NCBI GenBank assembly: GCA_946408315.1
Contig: CAMJRV010000008.1
Coordinates: forward strand, 1-20,318
Source of the DNA: an uncultured Bacillota bacterium
GTDB taxonomy: Bacteria; Bacillota; Clostridia; Peptostreptococcales; Anaerovoracaceae
DNA: 20,318 bases
Direction of reading: 5' to 3'
Position 1 is the first letter of the stretch. The number at the start of each line of letters is the position of its first letter. The position numbers and the translations under genes are program-made. The notes under the pieces were generated by a model that did not search any database, was not told the origin of the DNA, and saw nothing but the letters and a program-made list of their open reading frames with translations. This document shows positions 1 to 6,037 of the stretch, in pieces.

Positions 1-363
1 GTCGTGGACTCCGACCCGGTTGCATATTTCCAGAAGCAACGAGAAGGTGAACTGAGCGACGGAATCCGTGGAATAGGCGGGGATATTGGCAACCGGAATT
101 CCGCGGGAAGCGGTGTATTCCAGATCCACCATGTTGATCCCCGTCGCGAGAATCCCGATCCAGGCCAGCTTGGGACACTGGCTAAGCACTTCGGCTGTCA
201 GCACGCATTTGCTCGTCATGACGACTTCCGCGTCTCCGATTCGGGGAGCGATCAGCTCCGGCGGTGTTCTTTCATACACCGTCAGCTCTCCGTACCGCTC
301 CAGCCGTGACCAGCTCAAATCGCCGGGATTGATCGTGTAGCCGTCCAATATGACAACTTTCAT
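1..363 (-). CDS. D-2-hydroxyacid dehydrogenase, N-terminal part (cut by window edge)
   Basis: The gene reads leftward from an ATG at 363 and stays open for 121 codons to the window edge, so the C-terminal part is missing. The start is supported by GGAGGCAG at 374-367. The translation begins MKVVILDGYTINPGDLSW and contains GILATGINMVD, GIPVANIPAYSTDSVAQ and a following helix. These are typical of the N-terminal substrate-binding domain of NAD-dependent D-2-hydroxyacid dehydrogenases of the glycerate dehydrogenase (HprA) type. That family interconverts 2-keto acids and D-2-hydroxy acids such as hydroxypyruvate and D-glycerate. The NAD-binding GxGxxG and the catalytic Arg, Glu and His would lie beyond the edge and cannot be checked. 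It is transcribed divergently from the isomerase gene and shares its promoter region. The family is confident; the substrate is not known. Confidence 0.85.
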   Translation of the reverse strand, partial: MKVVILDGYTINPGDLSWSRLERYGELTVYERTPPELIAPRIGDAEVVMTSKCVLTAEVLSQCPKLAWIGILATGINMVDLEYTASRGIPVANIPAYSTDSVAQFTFSLLLEICNRVGVHD

Positions 364-408
364 ATACTGCCTCCTGATAGGAAATTTCGTGCTTTGATGG
401 AATTTGCG

Positions 409-430
409 TGATATAATAATCATTATATCA
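409..430. promoter_or_regulatory. Palindromic divergent promoter (extended -10 on both strands)
   Basis: TGATATAAT at 409-417 and its exact reverse complement ATTATATCA at 422-430 form 9-bp arms around AATC. Each arm reads as a TGN-extended, perfect -10 hexamer (TATAAT) for its own strand: 412-417 for the isomerase unit and 427-422 for the hydroxyacid dehydrogenase. No good -35 is visible for either, as expected for extended -10 promoters. The same palindrome could also be an operator. Start sites would overlap in the centre, leaving leaders of about 45 to 50 nt each way. Confidence 0.6.
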
Positions 431-468
431 AACCATTCTGTCCTAATACAAGTAGCGGAGGAAACTCA

Positions 469-1545
469 ATGGAGGTTTTAAATATTGCGCCGGTAAGATT
501 TGAAGAAGGCAAAATGCTGGTTCTGGACCAGACCCAGCTTCCCGGGAATACGGTTTATCTGGAAATGCAGACCAAGGAGGACGTCTGGGACGCCATCTAC
601 AAGCTGAAGGTCCGGGGTGCGCCTGCCATCGGTGTGGCGGCCGGTTACGGTCTGTACGTCAGCGTCAGAGAGGTTGATGCAGCCGACTATCAGGATTTTT
701 ACAGACAGTTTATGGAGGTCAAGAACTACCTCGCATCGTCCCGGCCGACGGCGGTGAACCTTTTCTGGGCCTTGGATCGGATGGAGGCTTGTGTCAGGCG
801 CTTTGAGGGCCGAGCCGGAGATCCATGGAAGGAACTTCAGGGAGAGATCAAGGTGGCTTTGCTCGCCGAGGCAGAGCAAATCCGCATCGAGGATGAACGC
901 GCCTGCCGCTCTATGGGAGAGTACGGTCTGACTCTTTTGAAGCCCGGTATGGGCATCCTGACTCACTGCAATGCGGGTACGATCGCCACCGCCAAGTATG
1001 GAACGTGTCTCGCCCCCCTTTATATCGGTCATGAACAGGGATATGACTTCAAGGTCTTTGCCGATGAGACGAGGCCGCTGCTTCAGGGCGCGAGGCTTAC
1101 TGCCTGGGAATTGAATCAGGCCGGAATCGACACGACCCTGATCTGCGATAACATGGCGTCCATCGTCATGAAAAACGGCTGGATCGACGCGGTGGTTGTC
1201 GGCTGTGACCGGATGGCGAGAAACGGCGACGGAGCCAATAAGATCGGAACGTCGGGAGTCGCGATCCTCGCTCATGAATACGGAATCCCCTTCTATATGT
1301 TTGTTCCGACCTCTACCATAGACCGGAATACGAAGACGGGAGACGACATCCACATTGAACTGAGGGCGGGGGAGGAGATCTACAAGCTCTGGTATGAAAA
1401 GGATATGGCTCCTGAGGGCGTCAAGACCTACAATCCCGCTTTTGACGTGACTCCAGCCAAATATATTACCGCCGTCGTTACGGAAAAGGGAATCTTATAT
1501 CCCCCGTATGAAGAGAGCATCCGAAAGATATTTGAAGAAGAATAA
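469..1545 (+). CDS. mtnA: MtnA-like aldose-1-phosphate isomerase (S-methyl-5-thioribose-1-phosphate isomerase family)
   Basis: A 358-residue protein of the eIF2B-alpha-like MtnA family, which converts an aldose 1-phosphate to the ketose 1-phosphate. The classic substrate is 5-methylthioribose 1-phosphate in methionine salvage; related enzymes act on 5-deoxyribose 1-phosphate. Visible signatures are KVRGAPAIG at 47-55, LTHCNAGTIATAKYGT with the catalytic Cys at about 167, and VVGCDRMARNGDGANKIGT with the catalytic Asp at about 247. Length matches the family (about 350). ATG at 469 follows GGAGGAAA at 457-464. The next gene starts 2 nt after the stop, so the two are coupled. No methylthioribose kinase or other salvage gene is in view, so the exact substrate is open. 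The family call is strong; the gene symbol describes the family more than a proven role. Confidence 0.88.
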   Translation: MEVLNIAPVRFEEGKMLVLDQTQLPGNTVYLEMQTKEDVWDAIYKLKVRGAPAIGVAAGYGLYVSVREVDAADYQDFYRQFMEVKNYLASSRPTAVNLFWALDRMEACVRRFEGRAGDPWKELQGEIKVALLAEAEQIRIEDERACRSMGEYGLTLLKPGMGILTHCNAGTIATAKYGTCLAPLYIGHEQGYDFKVFADETRPLLQGARLTAWELNQAGIDTTLICDNMASIVMKNGWIDAVVVGCDRMARNGDGANKIGTSGVAILAHEYGIPFYMFVPTSTIDRNTKTGDDIHIELRAGEEIYKLWYEKDMAPEGVKTYNPAFDVTPAKYITAVVTEKGILYPPYEESIRKIFEEE

Positions 1546-1547
1546 TT

Positions 1548-2486
1548 ATGGAAGAAAATATAAATGAAAAGATGAATGAGAAACCGGCCGCGGCGGATGC
1601 TGCGGCCATATCTCCGAAAAAAATTTATCTTCTGATGGTGTGCGCCGCCCTGTTTTGGGCCGGTGCTTTCATCGCAGGAAAGTATACCGTGCCGTATATC
1701 CCGGTCTTTACGCTGACATTTTTGAGATTTTTCTATGCGACTGTTATCCTGTATTTCGTGATGAAGAAGAGGTCGGTGGATTTCAGGCTGGAAAGAAAAA
1801 AACTGCCGGTCTATCTCTTCACCGGGACTGTCGGGATGTTCGGCTACCACGTCTTATTTTTTACGGCGCTGCGGTATACGACGGCCATCAACTCTTCGAT
1901 TATAGCGGCCACGAACCCGATGGTAACCACGGTGCTGGCCCTTCTTTTCCTGAGAAACAGACTGGGAGGAAAGCGGGGCGCCGGAATCCTCCTATCCTTT
2001 GTCGGCGTGGTTTTGACGATCACCGGAGCGGACCTCGATGTGCTGCGCAGGTTTACCTTTAATGCGGGAGATCTGCTGATGCTGGCCGCCGTTGCGTCCT
2101 GGGCCGTCTACAGTGTTTACAGCAAGAGCAGAGGAAAGGAAATCGCTCCGATCGTTCTGACCTATTACAGCTTTCTTGTCTGCACGATCCTGCTGATTCC
2201 CTTCGTTCTATACGAAAGGCCGTGGGAATTCCTGTCCGGCGTTCCCGGTACCGCCCATCTGGCAGTGCTGTATATGAGCGTTTTTCCGTCGGTGATCGGT
2301 TACCTTGTTCAGCAGACGGCAATCCGTGAGATCGGGCCGGAAAAAGCGTCTGTCTTTATCAACCTTGTCCCGGTATTTTCCATCCTCCTTGCGGTATTGA
2401 TCCTCGGCGAGGCTCTGGAACCGGTCAAGCTTCTGACTGCTGCCCTGATTATTGCAGGGGTGCTGATCTGCCAGAGAAGCGATTGA
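1548..2486 (+). CDS. EamA/DMT-family membrane transporter
   Basis: A 312-residue, strongly hydrophobic protein with a polar N-terminal tail of about 25 residues, then about ten predicted membrane segments in two repeated halves. This is the layout of the drug/metabolite transporter (EamA, 10-TMS) family. Recognisable family features are the first-helix text ALFWAGAFIAGKY, the ALRYTTAINSSIIAATNPMVTT-like stretch around residues 105-127, and the end-of-repeat helix near PVFSILLAVLILGE followed by a last helix ending ALIIAGVLICQRSD. Members export amino acids, nucleosides or other small metabolites; the substrate cannot be read from sequence. The start lies 2 nt past the isomerase stop with only a weak purine-rich site (GAAGAAG), suggesting translational coupling. 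It probably moves a metabolite linked to the isomerase or the divergent hydroxyacid dehydrogenase (inference). Confidence 0.85.
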   Translation: MEENINEKMNEKPAAADAAAISPKKIYLLMVCAALFWAGAFIAGKYTVPYIPVFTLTFLRFFYATVILYFVMKKRSVDFRLERKKLPVYLFTGTVGMFGYHVLFFTALRYTTAINSSIIAATNPMVTTVLALLFLRNRLGGKRGAGILLSFVGVVLTITGADLDVLRRFTFNAGDLLMLAAVASWAVYSVYSKSRGKEIAPIVLTYYSFLVCTILLIPFVLYERPWEFLSGVPGTAHLAVLYMSVFPSVIGYLVQQTAIREIGPEKASVFINLVPVFSILLAVLILGEALEPVKLLTAALIIAGVLICQRSD

Positions 2487-2537
2487 CGGAAAAACCCGTT
2501 CTAAAATGAAGCAAATGAAACGTGTTGGAATTATCTG

Positions 2538-2573
2538 TTGCTTGTGCGGCAAATGAGTGGTATATTAGTATAC
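2538..2573 (+). promoter_or_regulatory. Promoter of the GntR gene with overlapping operator (site A)
   Basis: TTGCTT at 2538-2543 and TATATT at 2561-2566 are separated by exactly 17 nt, a credible sigma-A-type promoter. The -10 lies inside TATATTAGTATAC (2561-2573), and GTATA/TATAC at 2560-2564 and 2569-2573 form an inverted repeat. TAGTATACAA (2566-2575) is close to the TTGTATACAA half of known GntR/FadR-type operators. The same 13-mer recurs at 5104 and, with one change, at 8765. Its position over the -10 of the repressor gene suggests autoregulation. Confidence 0.65.
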
Positions 2574-2621
2574 AAACAAGGATTTATATTGAAGATTATG
2601 GTGGAAATGGGGTCATATAAC

Positions 2622-3302
2622 ATGAAACAACTTAGCAGCAGGCAGAGGAATGCAAATAAACTCAGCGTATACAATACTCTGAAAAATGCAATTCAGTTCC
2701 TGGAGCTAAAGCCTGGAACGCAAATCGTAGAAGCGGATTTAAGCGCGGAGCTTGGCGTGAGCAGAACACCGATCCGCGAGGCTTTGATGCGATTGTCGGA
2801 TGAACTGCTTGTAGAGATCTACCCCCAGAGGGGAACTTATGTTTCTAAAATCGACCTTTCTCTATCCAAAGAGATGGCCTATATGAGACATGTTCTTGAG
2901 ACGGAGATTTTTTCAAAATTGTGTGAAGAAAAGGCGGACATTCAGGATGCTGTGGAGGATAAGCTCTATTTGATGAGTCTTGCCCTAAAGAGACAGGACC
3001 CTATCGAATTTATCAGAAATGATGCAGAATTTCACCGGGCAATCTTTGCCCATGCAGGCCATGAAATGATATGGAATACCATTTCCAATACGAGGGCGCA
3101 TTATGTGAGAACCCTTGTACTGGATATGAGTCTGCCCAACAGCCTGCGGAAGTCTTACCAGGCGCACAAGAAGATCGTGCAGTGCATCCAAAACGGGGAC
3201 AAGGACGGTCTCCTCGAATTGATGGAAGATCATCACGACTATAAGCTTACTCCAATGGATGAAAAGATTAAAGCGGCGTATCCTGACTATTTTAAAGACT
3301 GA
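2622..3302 (+). CDS. GntR-family transcriptional regulator, FadR/FCD subfamily
   Basis: From ATG 2622 the protein has 226 residues, normal for FadR/FCD regulators. An N-terminal winged helix (about 12-78) contains the family hallmark ELGVSRTPIREALMRLSDE and ends GTYVSKID. The C-terminal FCD ligand domain (about 85-220) shows the conserved acidic and histidine positions in DAEFHRAIFAHAGH, QAHKKIVQCI and MEDHHDYK that bind metal in many members. The frame is open up to a TTG at 2538, but that would place the promoter inside the gene; ATG 2622 follows GGAAATGGGG and starts just before the DNA-binding domain (ATG 2598 is an alternative). FCD regulators usually repress sugar-acid, amino-acid or organic-acid catabolism and release DNA on binding a pathway compound. 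The repeated operator-like motif at its own promoter and the two catabolic promoters makes it the likely local regulator. Confidence 0.92.
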   Translation: MKQLSSRQRNANKLSVYNTLKNAIQFLELKPGTQIVEADLSAELGVSRTPIREALMRLSDELLVEIYPQRGTYVSKIDLSLSKEMAYMRHVLETEIFSKLCEEKADIQDAVEDKLYLMSLALKRQDPIEFIRNDAEFHRAIFAHAGHEMIWNTISNTRAHYVRTLVLDMSLPNSLRKSYQAHKKIVQCIQNGDKDGLLELMEDHHDYKLTPMDEKIKAAYPDYFKD

Positions 3303-3325
3303 ATACGGTGAGGATTGAAAGAATC

Positions 3326-3352
3326 GAGCGTGAGAGATCATGCTCTTTTTTT
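3326..3352 (+). terminator. Rho-independent terminator after the GntR gene
   Basis: GAGCGTGA (3326-3333), a GAGA loop and TCATGCTC (3338-3345) form an 8-bp stem with one G-U pair, directly followed by seven T (3346-3352). It starts 23 nt after the regulator stop. No convincing promoter lies between it and the next gene, so it may act as a partial terminator that lowers expression of the two SDR genes relative to the regulator. Confidence 0.8.
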
Positions 3353-3383
3353 CTTCGATGAAGGAGAGAGAAGGGAGATGGCA

Positions 3384-4112
3384 ATGCTATTGGAGAACAA
3401 AATAGCCCTGATTACCGGGGCCAGCCGCGGAATAGGCCGGGCGACCACATTTGCATTGGCAGATGAGGGTGCGCTGGTTGTACTCCTCGGCAGAAAGGAA
3501 GAGACGTTGCGGCAGGTTGCGTCTGAAATCGGATCAAGGGGTGGCAGTGCGGACGTAGCGGTCTGCGATCTCAATGACGAAGAGCAGATCCGAAATGCGG
3601 CGGGGCACATCCTGCAGAACCATGGCCGCGTTGACATTCTGATCAACAATGCGGCAATCGTAACAGAGATGCCCTTCCTTGAAATGCCCCTCGAGATGTT
3701 TGACGAACAAATGCACGTCGATTTTCGCGCGCCGGTGCTCATGATCCGGGAGCTTCTTCCCTCCATGATAACAAACGGCAGCGGTGCTATCGTGAATGTC
3801 GCGGCAGCCGTTGGAGAGCGCGGAGGTCCTGGGTCCTTTGCATATGCCGCTGCCAAGGCTGCGCTCATCAACCTCACCCGTTCTGTCGGGGAAGAGGTAA
3901 AAAGCCTGGGTGTTCGCATCAACTGTGTGTGCCCGGGGCCGGTGGACACGGAACTGTTTCGCACTTCTGCGAACCGTGAGTATGAGATCAAGAGGGGCGG
4001 GGACATCATGAAGCCGGAAACCGTGGCGAACACGATTCTGTATCTTGCCTCTGATCTGTCTCGGGGCATGAGCTGTCAGACCGTCACCGTCCGCGGCGCA
4101 AATCGCTGGTAA
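3384..4112 (+). CDS. SDR-family protein lacking the catalytic serine
   Basis: A 242-residue short-chain dehydrogenase/reductase. It has the N-terminal cofactor motif TGASRGIG and the NNAA variant of the NNAG structural motif. YAAAK at 154-158 keeps the catalytic Tyr and Lys. The position 13 residues before that Tyr, normally the catalytic Ser, is Ala141 (codon GCA at 3804-3806, in NVAAAVGERG). The next gene, its close paralogue, has Ser there. The start is ATG 3384 with AGAAGGGAG six nt upstream; ATG 3378 is possible with AAGGAG further away. The C-terminus ends VTVRGANRW, almost as in the paralogue. Without the serine the protein may be a weak or altered oxidoreductase, or a non-catalytic partner of the paralogue (inference). 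The family is certain, the activity uncertain. It is co-transcribed with the next gene, 23 nt away. Confidence 0.88.
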   Translation: MLLENKIALITGASRGIGRATTFALADEGALVVLLGRKEETLRQVASEIGSRGGSADVAVCDLNDEEQIRNAAGHILQNHGRVDILINNAAIVTEMPFLEMPLEMFDEQMHVDFRAPVLMIRELLPSMITNGSGAIVNVAAAVGERGGPGSFAYAAAKAALINLTRSVGEEVKSLGVRINCVCPGPVDTELFRTSANREYEIKRGGDIMKPETVANTILYLASDLSRGMSCQTVTVRGANRW

Positions 4113-4135
4113 CACAGAGAAAGGACAGGAGAAGA

Positions 4136-4882
4136 ATGCTTAACGCAAAGGAAAAGTTAGTACAGGATAAGATCGTTGTCGTAACCGGCGCCAACCGGGG
4201 GCTGGGCAAGGCGATCGCGGAGGTTTTCGCGTGGGAGGGCGCCGTCGTGCTGCTTCTGGGACGCAGCCGGGATGCGCTCCTTGAAGTGGAGGAGGAGCTC
4301 CGGACGAAAGGCGGCAGAGCGGATCACTGTGTATGTGACCTGTCGACAGATGAACATATATACGCTGCCGTGGACGAAATCCTCAAGAAGTACGGTCGTA
4401 TTGACGTTCTTGTAAACAACGCCGGGATCGAGACGGATCTTCCGTTCATCAAAATGCCGATGGAGCTTTTCGACGAGATGATGCGGTTCAATTTCCGTCA
4501 GCTTGCTGTTATGACGAAGGCGGTTCTGCCTGCTATGATGGAGCGCAAATACGGAAGCATCGTAAACATCGCCTCTGCGGCAGGGGAGCGGGGTCTCCCG
4601 GAAAGTACGGCGTATTCCGCCTCCAAGGCGGCGGTCATCAACTTCTCGCAAACGCTGGCAGAGGAACTGAGGCCGTATCACATCCGGGTAAACTGCCTGA
4701 ATCCTGGGCTGCTGGATACCGAACTCTTCTGGCAGTCAGCCACGAAGGATTACCTCCTGGAGAAATGCGGCGATATAATAAGCCTTGAAACGCTGGGATA
4801 TTCGGCGGTATTCCTCGCCTCCGACCTGTCTGATGGGCTGACTTGTCAGTCGGTTACCGTTCGTGGGATCAGCCGCTGGTGA
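4136..4882 (+). CDS. SDR-family NAD(P)-dependent oxidoreductase
   Basis: A 248-residue classical SDR. Cofactor motif TGANRGLG lies near the N-terminus, NNAG (in VLVNNAGIETD) follows, Ser147 is present in NIASAAGERG, and Tyr160/Lys164 in YSASK complete the catalytic set. ATG 4136 has AGGAGA about six nt upstream. It is clearly paralogous to the upstream SDR: shared wording includes LLLGR/VLLGR, MPxExFDE, AAGERG/AAVGERG, and the C-terminal CQSVTVRGISRW. Family members oxidise sugar or polyol hydroxyls or reduce ketones; an exact substrate cannot be read. It is likely to work on the same pathway as the downstream dehydrogenases. A long inverted-repeat element begins 19 nt after the stop. Confidence 0.9.
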   Translation: MLNAKEKLVQDKIVVVTGANRGLGKAIAEVFAWEGAVVLLLGRSRDALLEVEEELRTKGGRADHCVCDLSTDEHIYAAVDEILKKYGRIDVLVNNAGIETDLPFIKMPMELFDEMMRFNFRQLAVMTKAVLPAMMERKYGSIVNIASAAGERGLPESTAYSASKAAVINFSQTLAEELRPYHIRVNCLNPGLLDTELFWQSATKDYLLEKCGDIISLETLGYSAVFLASDLSDGLTCQSVTVRGISRW

Positions 4883-4901
4883 GGCGGAAACGGAAAACCT
4901 G

Positions 4902-5049
4902 TTACCATACACAGCCGCCGTACTGCGGTATTCTCACGGGAGCCTCCCTCGCTTGTATGCTGCGCGGACGCTCCGCATGAGCTCGGTATAAGGTTTCAGG
5001 TCTCCTTTTGAGAATACCGCAGTACGGCGTTATTGGTTGTGCATGGTAA
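4902..5049. repeat. 148-bp element with terminal inverted repeats and a long internal stem
   Basis: The ends TTACCATACACA (4902-4913) and TGTGCATGGTAA (5038-5049) are 12-nt inverted repeats with one mismatch. Inside, 4916-4936 and 5009-5029 are perfect 21-nt inverted repeats (left arm reads from CGCCGTACTGCGG to TATTCTCA). The 72-nt centre holds smaller hairpins, GGGAG/CTCCC and GCGGA/TCCGC. There is no coding potential. The layout fits a miniature inverted-repeat or hairpin-type intergenic element; it could also stop or stabilise the SDR transcript, although no T-tract follows. No target-site duplication was recognised. Confidence 0.6.
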
Positions 5050-5085
5050 TAGAAATCGTAATCCTAAAATTTATTTGGAAACAGG

Positions 5086-5116
5086 TTGACATTCCCCTAC
5101 TAATATATTAGTATAC
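5086..5116 (+). promoter_or_regulatory. Promoter of catabolic unit 1 with operator site B
   Basis: A perfect -35 (TTGACA, 5086-5091) is followed after 17 nt by TAGTAT (5109-5114) as the -10. The motif CTAATATATTAGTATAC (5100-5116) spans the -10. TACTAATATATTAGTA (5098-5113) is a perfect 16-bp palindrome, and the adjoining GTATAC (5111-5116) is also self-complementary. The 13-mer TATATTAGTATAC is identical to the one over the -10 of the GntR gene. Repressor binding here would block RNA polymerase. Confidence 0.7.
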
Positions 5117-5201
5117 TTATATATTTATATATCTGCTCGCGCCAGGGTTTTCCTGTTTGCGAAGCTGAAAAGAGATCTGAGATGGAGGAGGAGAGGTTCA
5201 A

Positions 5202-5990
5202 ATGCTTATCAAATTAGGACAGATAAAAAGCGGGTACAACGAGATAACCAACATGGAGACAAAGGCCCAGAACATGTTAATGGATGTTGGGATACAGAAG
5301 ATAGCGGCAGGGCAGGCGGTTACTTTTCAAGACAGTGAAAAGGAAACGGCGTTCCTGCTGATGGACGGCGAAGTCTTATTTCAATGGGAGAATCAGTCGA
5401 AATCTGCGGCAAGAGTCTCGTTGTTCGATGAGAGCCCTTCGGCGCTTCATGTATCAAAGAACATGCAGGTAAAGATAGAGGCGATAAAAGACGCGGAGGT
5501 TCTGGTCCAGAAGACGACCAATCCCGGCGCGTTTGAAGCGAAGTTTTATGACCGGGAAGACTGCGTCAGCGAAATTTTAGGAGAAAACGTATGGAATGAC
5601 ATGGCTCGCCGGGTGATCCGGACGGTCTTTGATTATACCAATGCGCCCTACTCCAACATGGTTCTCGGAGAAGTCGTTAATTTCCCCGGAAAGTGGTCCA
5701 GTTACATTCCCCACGGACATGACCAGCCGGAGGTTTATGTTTACAGATTTGACAAGGAGAGCGGGTTTGGCGCGGGATTTATCGGAGATGACGTATATAA
5801 GATAGAGAACAACAGCGCCTTATGTATTCCGGGAGGACCGACCCATCCTCAGGTAACGGCTCCGGGCTATCCGATGTATTACTGCTGGATGATCCGGCAC
5901 CTGGAGAATAATCCCTGGGTCGGCAGAACCAATGACAGCAGGTATGAATGGCTTTTGGAAAAGGACGTAAAAATATGGCCGGAAAAATAA
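5202..5990 (+). CDS. IolB/KduI-family isomerase (5-deoxy-glucuronate isomerase-like)
   Basis: A 262-residue cupin-type protein of the IolB/KduI family. IolB isomerises 5-deoxyglucuronate in myo-inositol breakdown; KduI acts on a keto-uronate. The C-terminal cupin carries the expected metal site: His171, His173 and Glu177 in YIPHGHDQPEVYVYRF, and His215 in PTHPQVTAPGYPMYY. The wording VYVYRF and the His-containing loop before PGYPMYY are typical of IolB. ATG 5202 has GGAGGAGGAG eight nt upstream. It is the first gene of a three-gene unit behind operator site B. No other inositol genes (iolC, iolD, iolE) are in view, so the substrate may be a different open-chain uronate or amino derivative. 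The family is confident; the reaction is inferred. Confidence 0.85.
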   Translation: MLIKLGQIKSGYNEITNMETKAQNMLMDVGIQKIAAGQAVTFQDSEKETAFLLMDGEVLFQWENQSKSAARVSLFDESPSALHVSKNMQVKIEAIKDAEVLVQKTTNPGAFEAKFYDREDCVSEILGENVWNDMARRVIRTVFDYTNAPYSNMVLGEVVNFPGKWSSYIPHGHDQPEVYVYRFDKESGFGAGFIGDDVYKIENNSALCIPGGPTHPQVTAPGYPMYYCWMIRHLENNPWVGRTNDSRYEWLLEKDVKIWPEK

Positions 5991-6037
5991 AGATTTGAAA
6001 AAGTTAAATTGGAATATGGAATGCGGAAAGGAGCAGA

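Larger units (their letters stand above)
4883..5201. other. 319-bp gene-free stretch: inverted-repeat element, then promoter
   Basis: This stretch holds the inverted-repeat element (4902-5049), the promoter with operator site B (5086-5116), an A/T-rich run to about 5132, and an untranslated leader ending in GGAGGAGGAG (5184-5193) before the ATG at 5202. No small gene or riboswitch was recognised in it. Confidence 0.7.

Noticed and set aside
478..1353. 291-codon open frame on the minus strand inside the MtnA-like gene
   Set aside because: Antisense shadow with no family features and no ribosome site.
2538..2621. Upstream extension of the GntR gene to a TTG at 2538
   Set aside because: It would place the promoter and operator inside the coding region, has no ribosome site, and adds residues before the normal start of the family.
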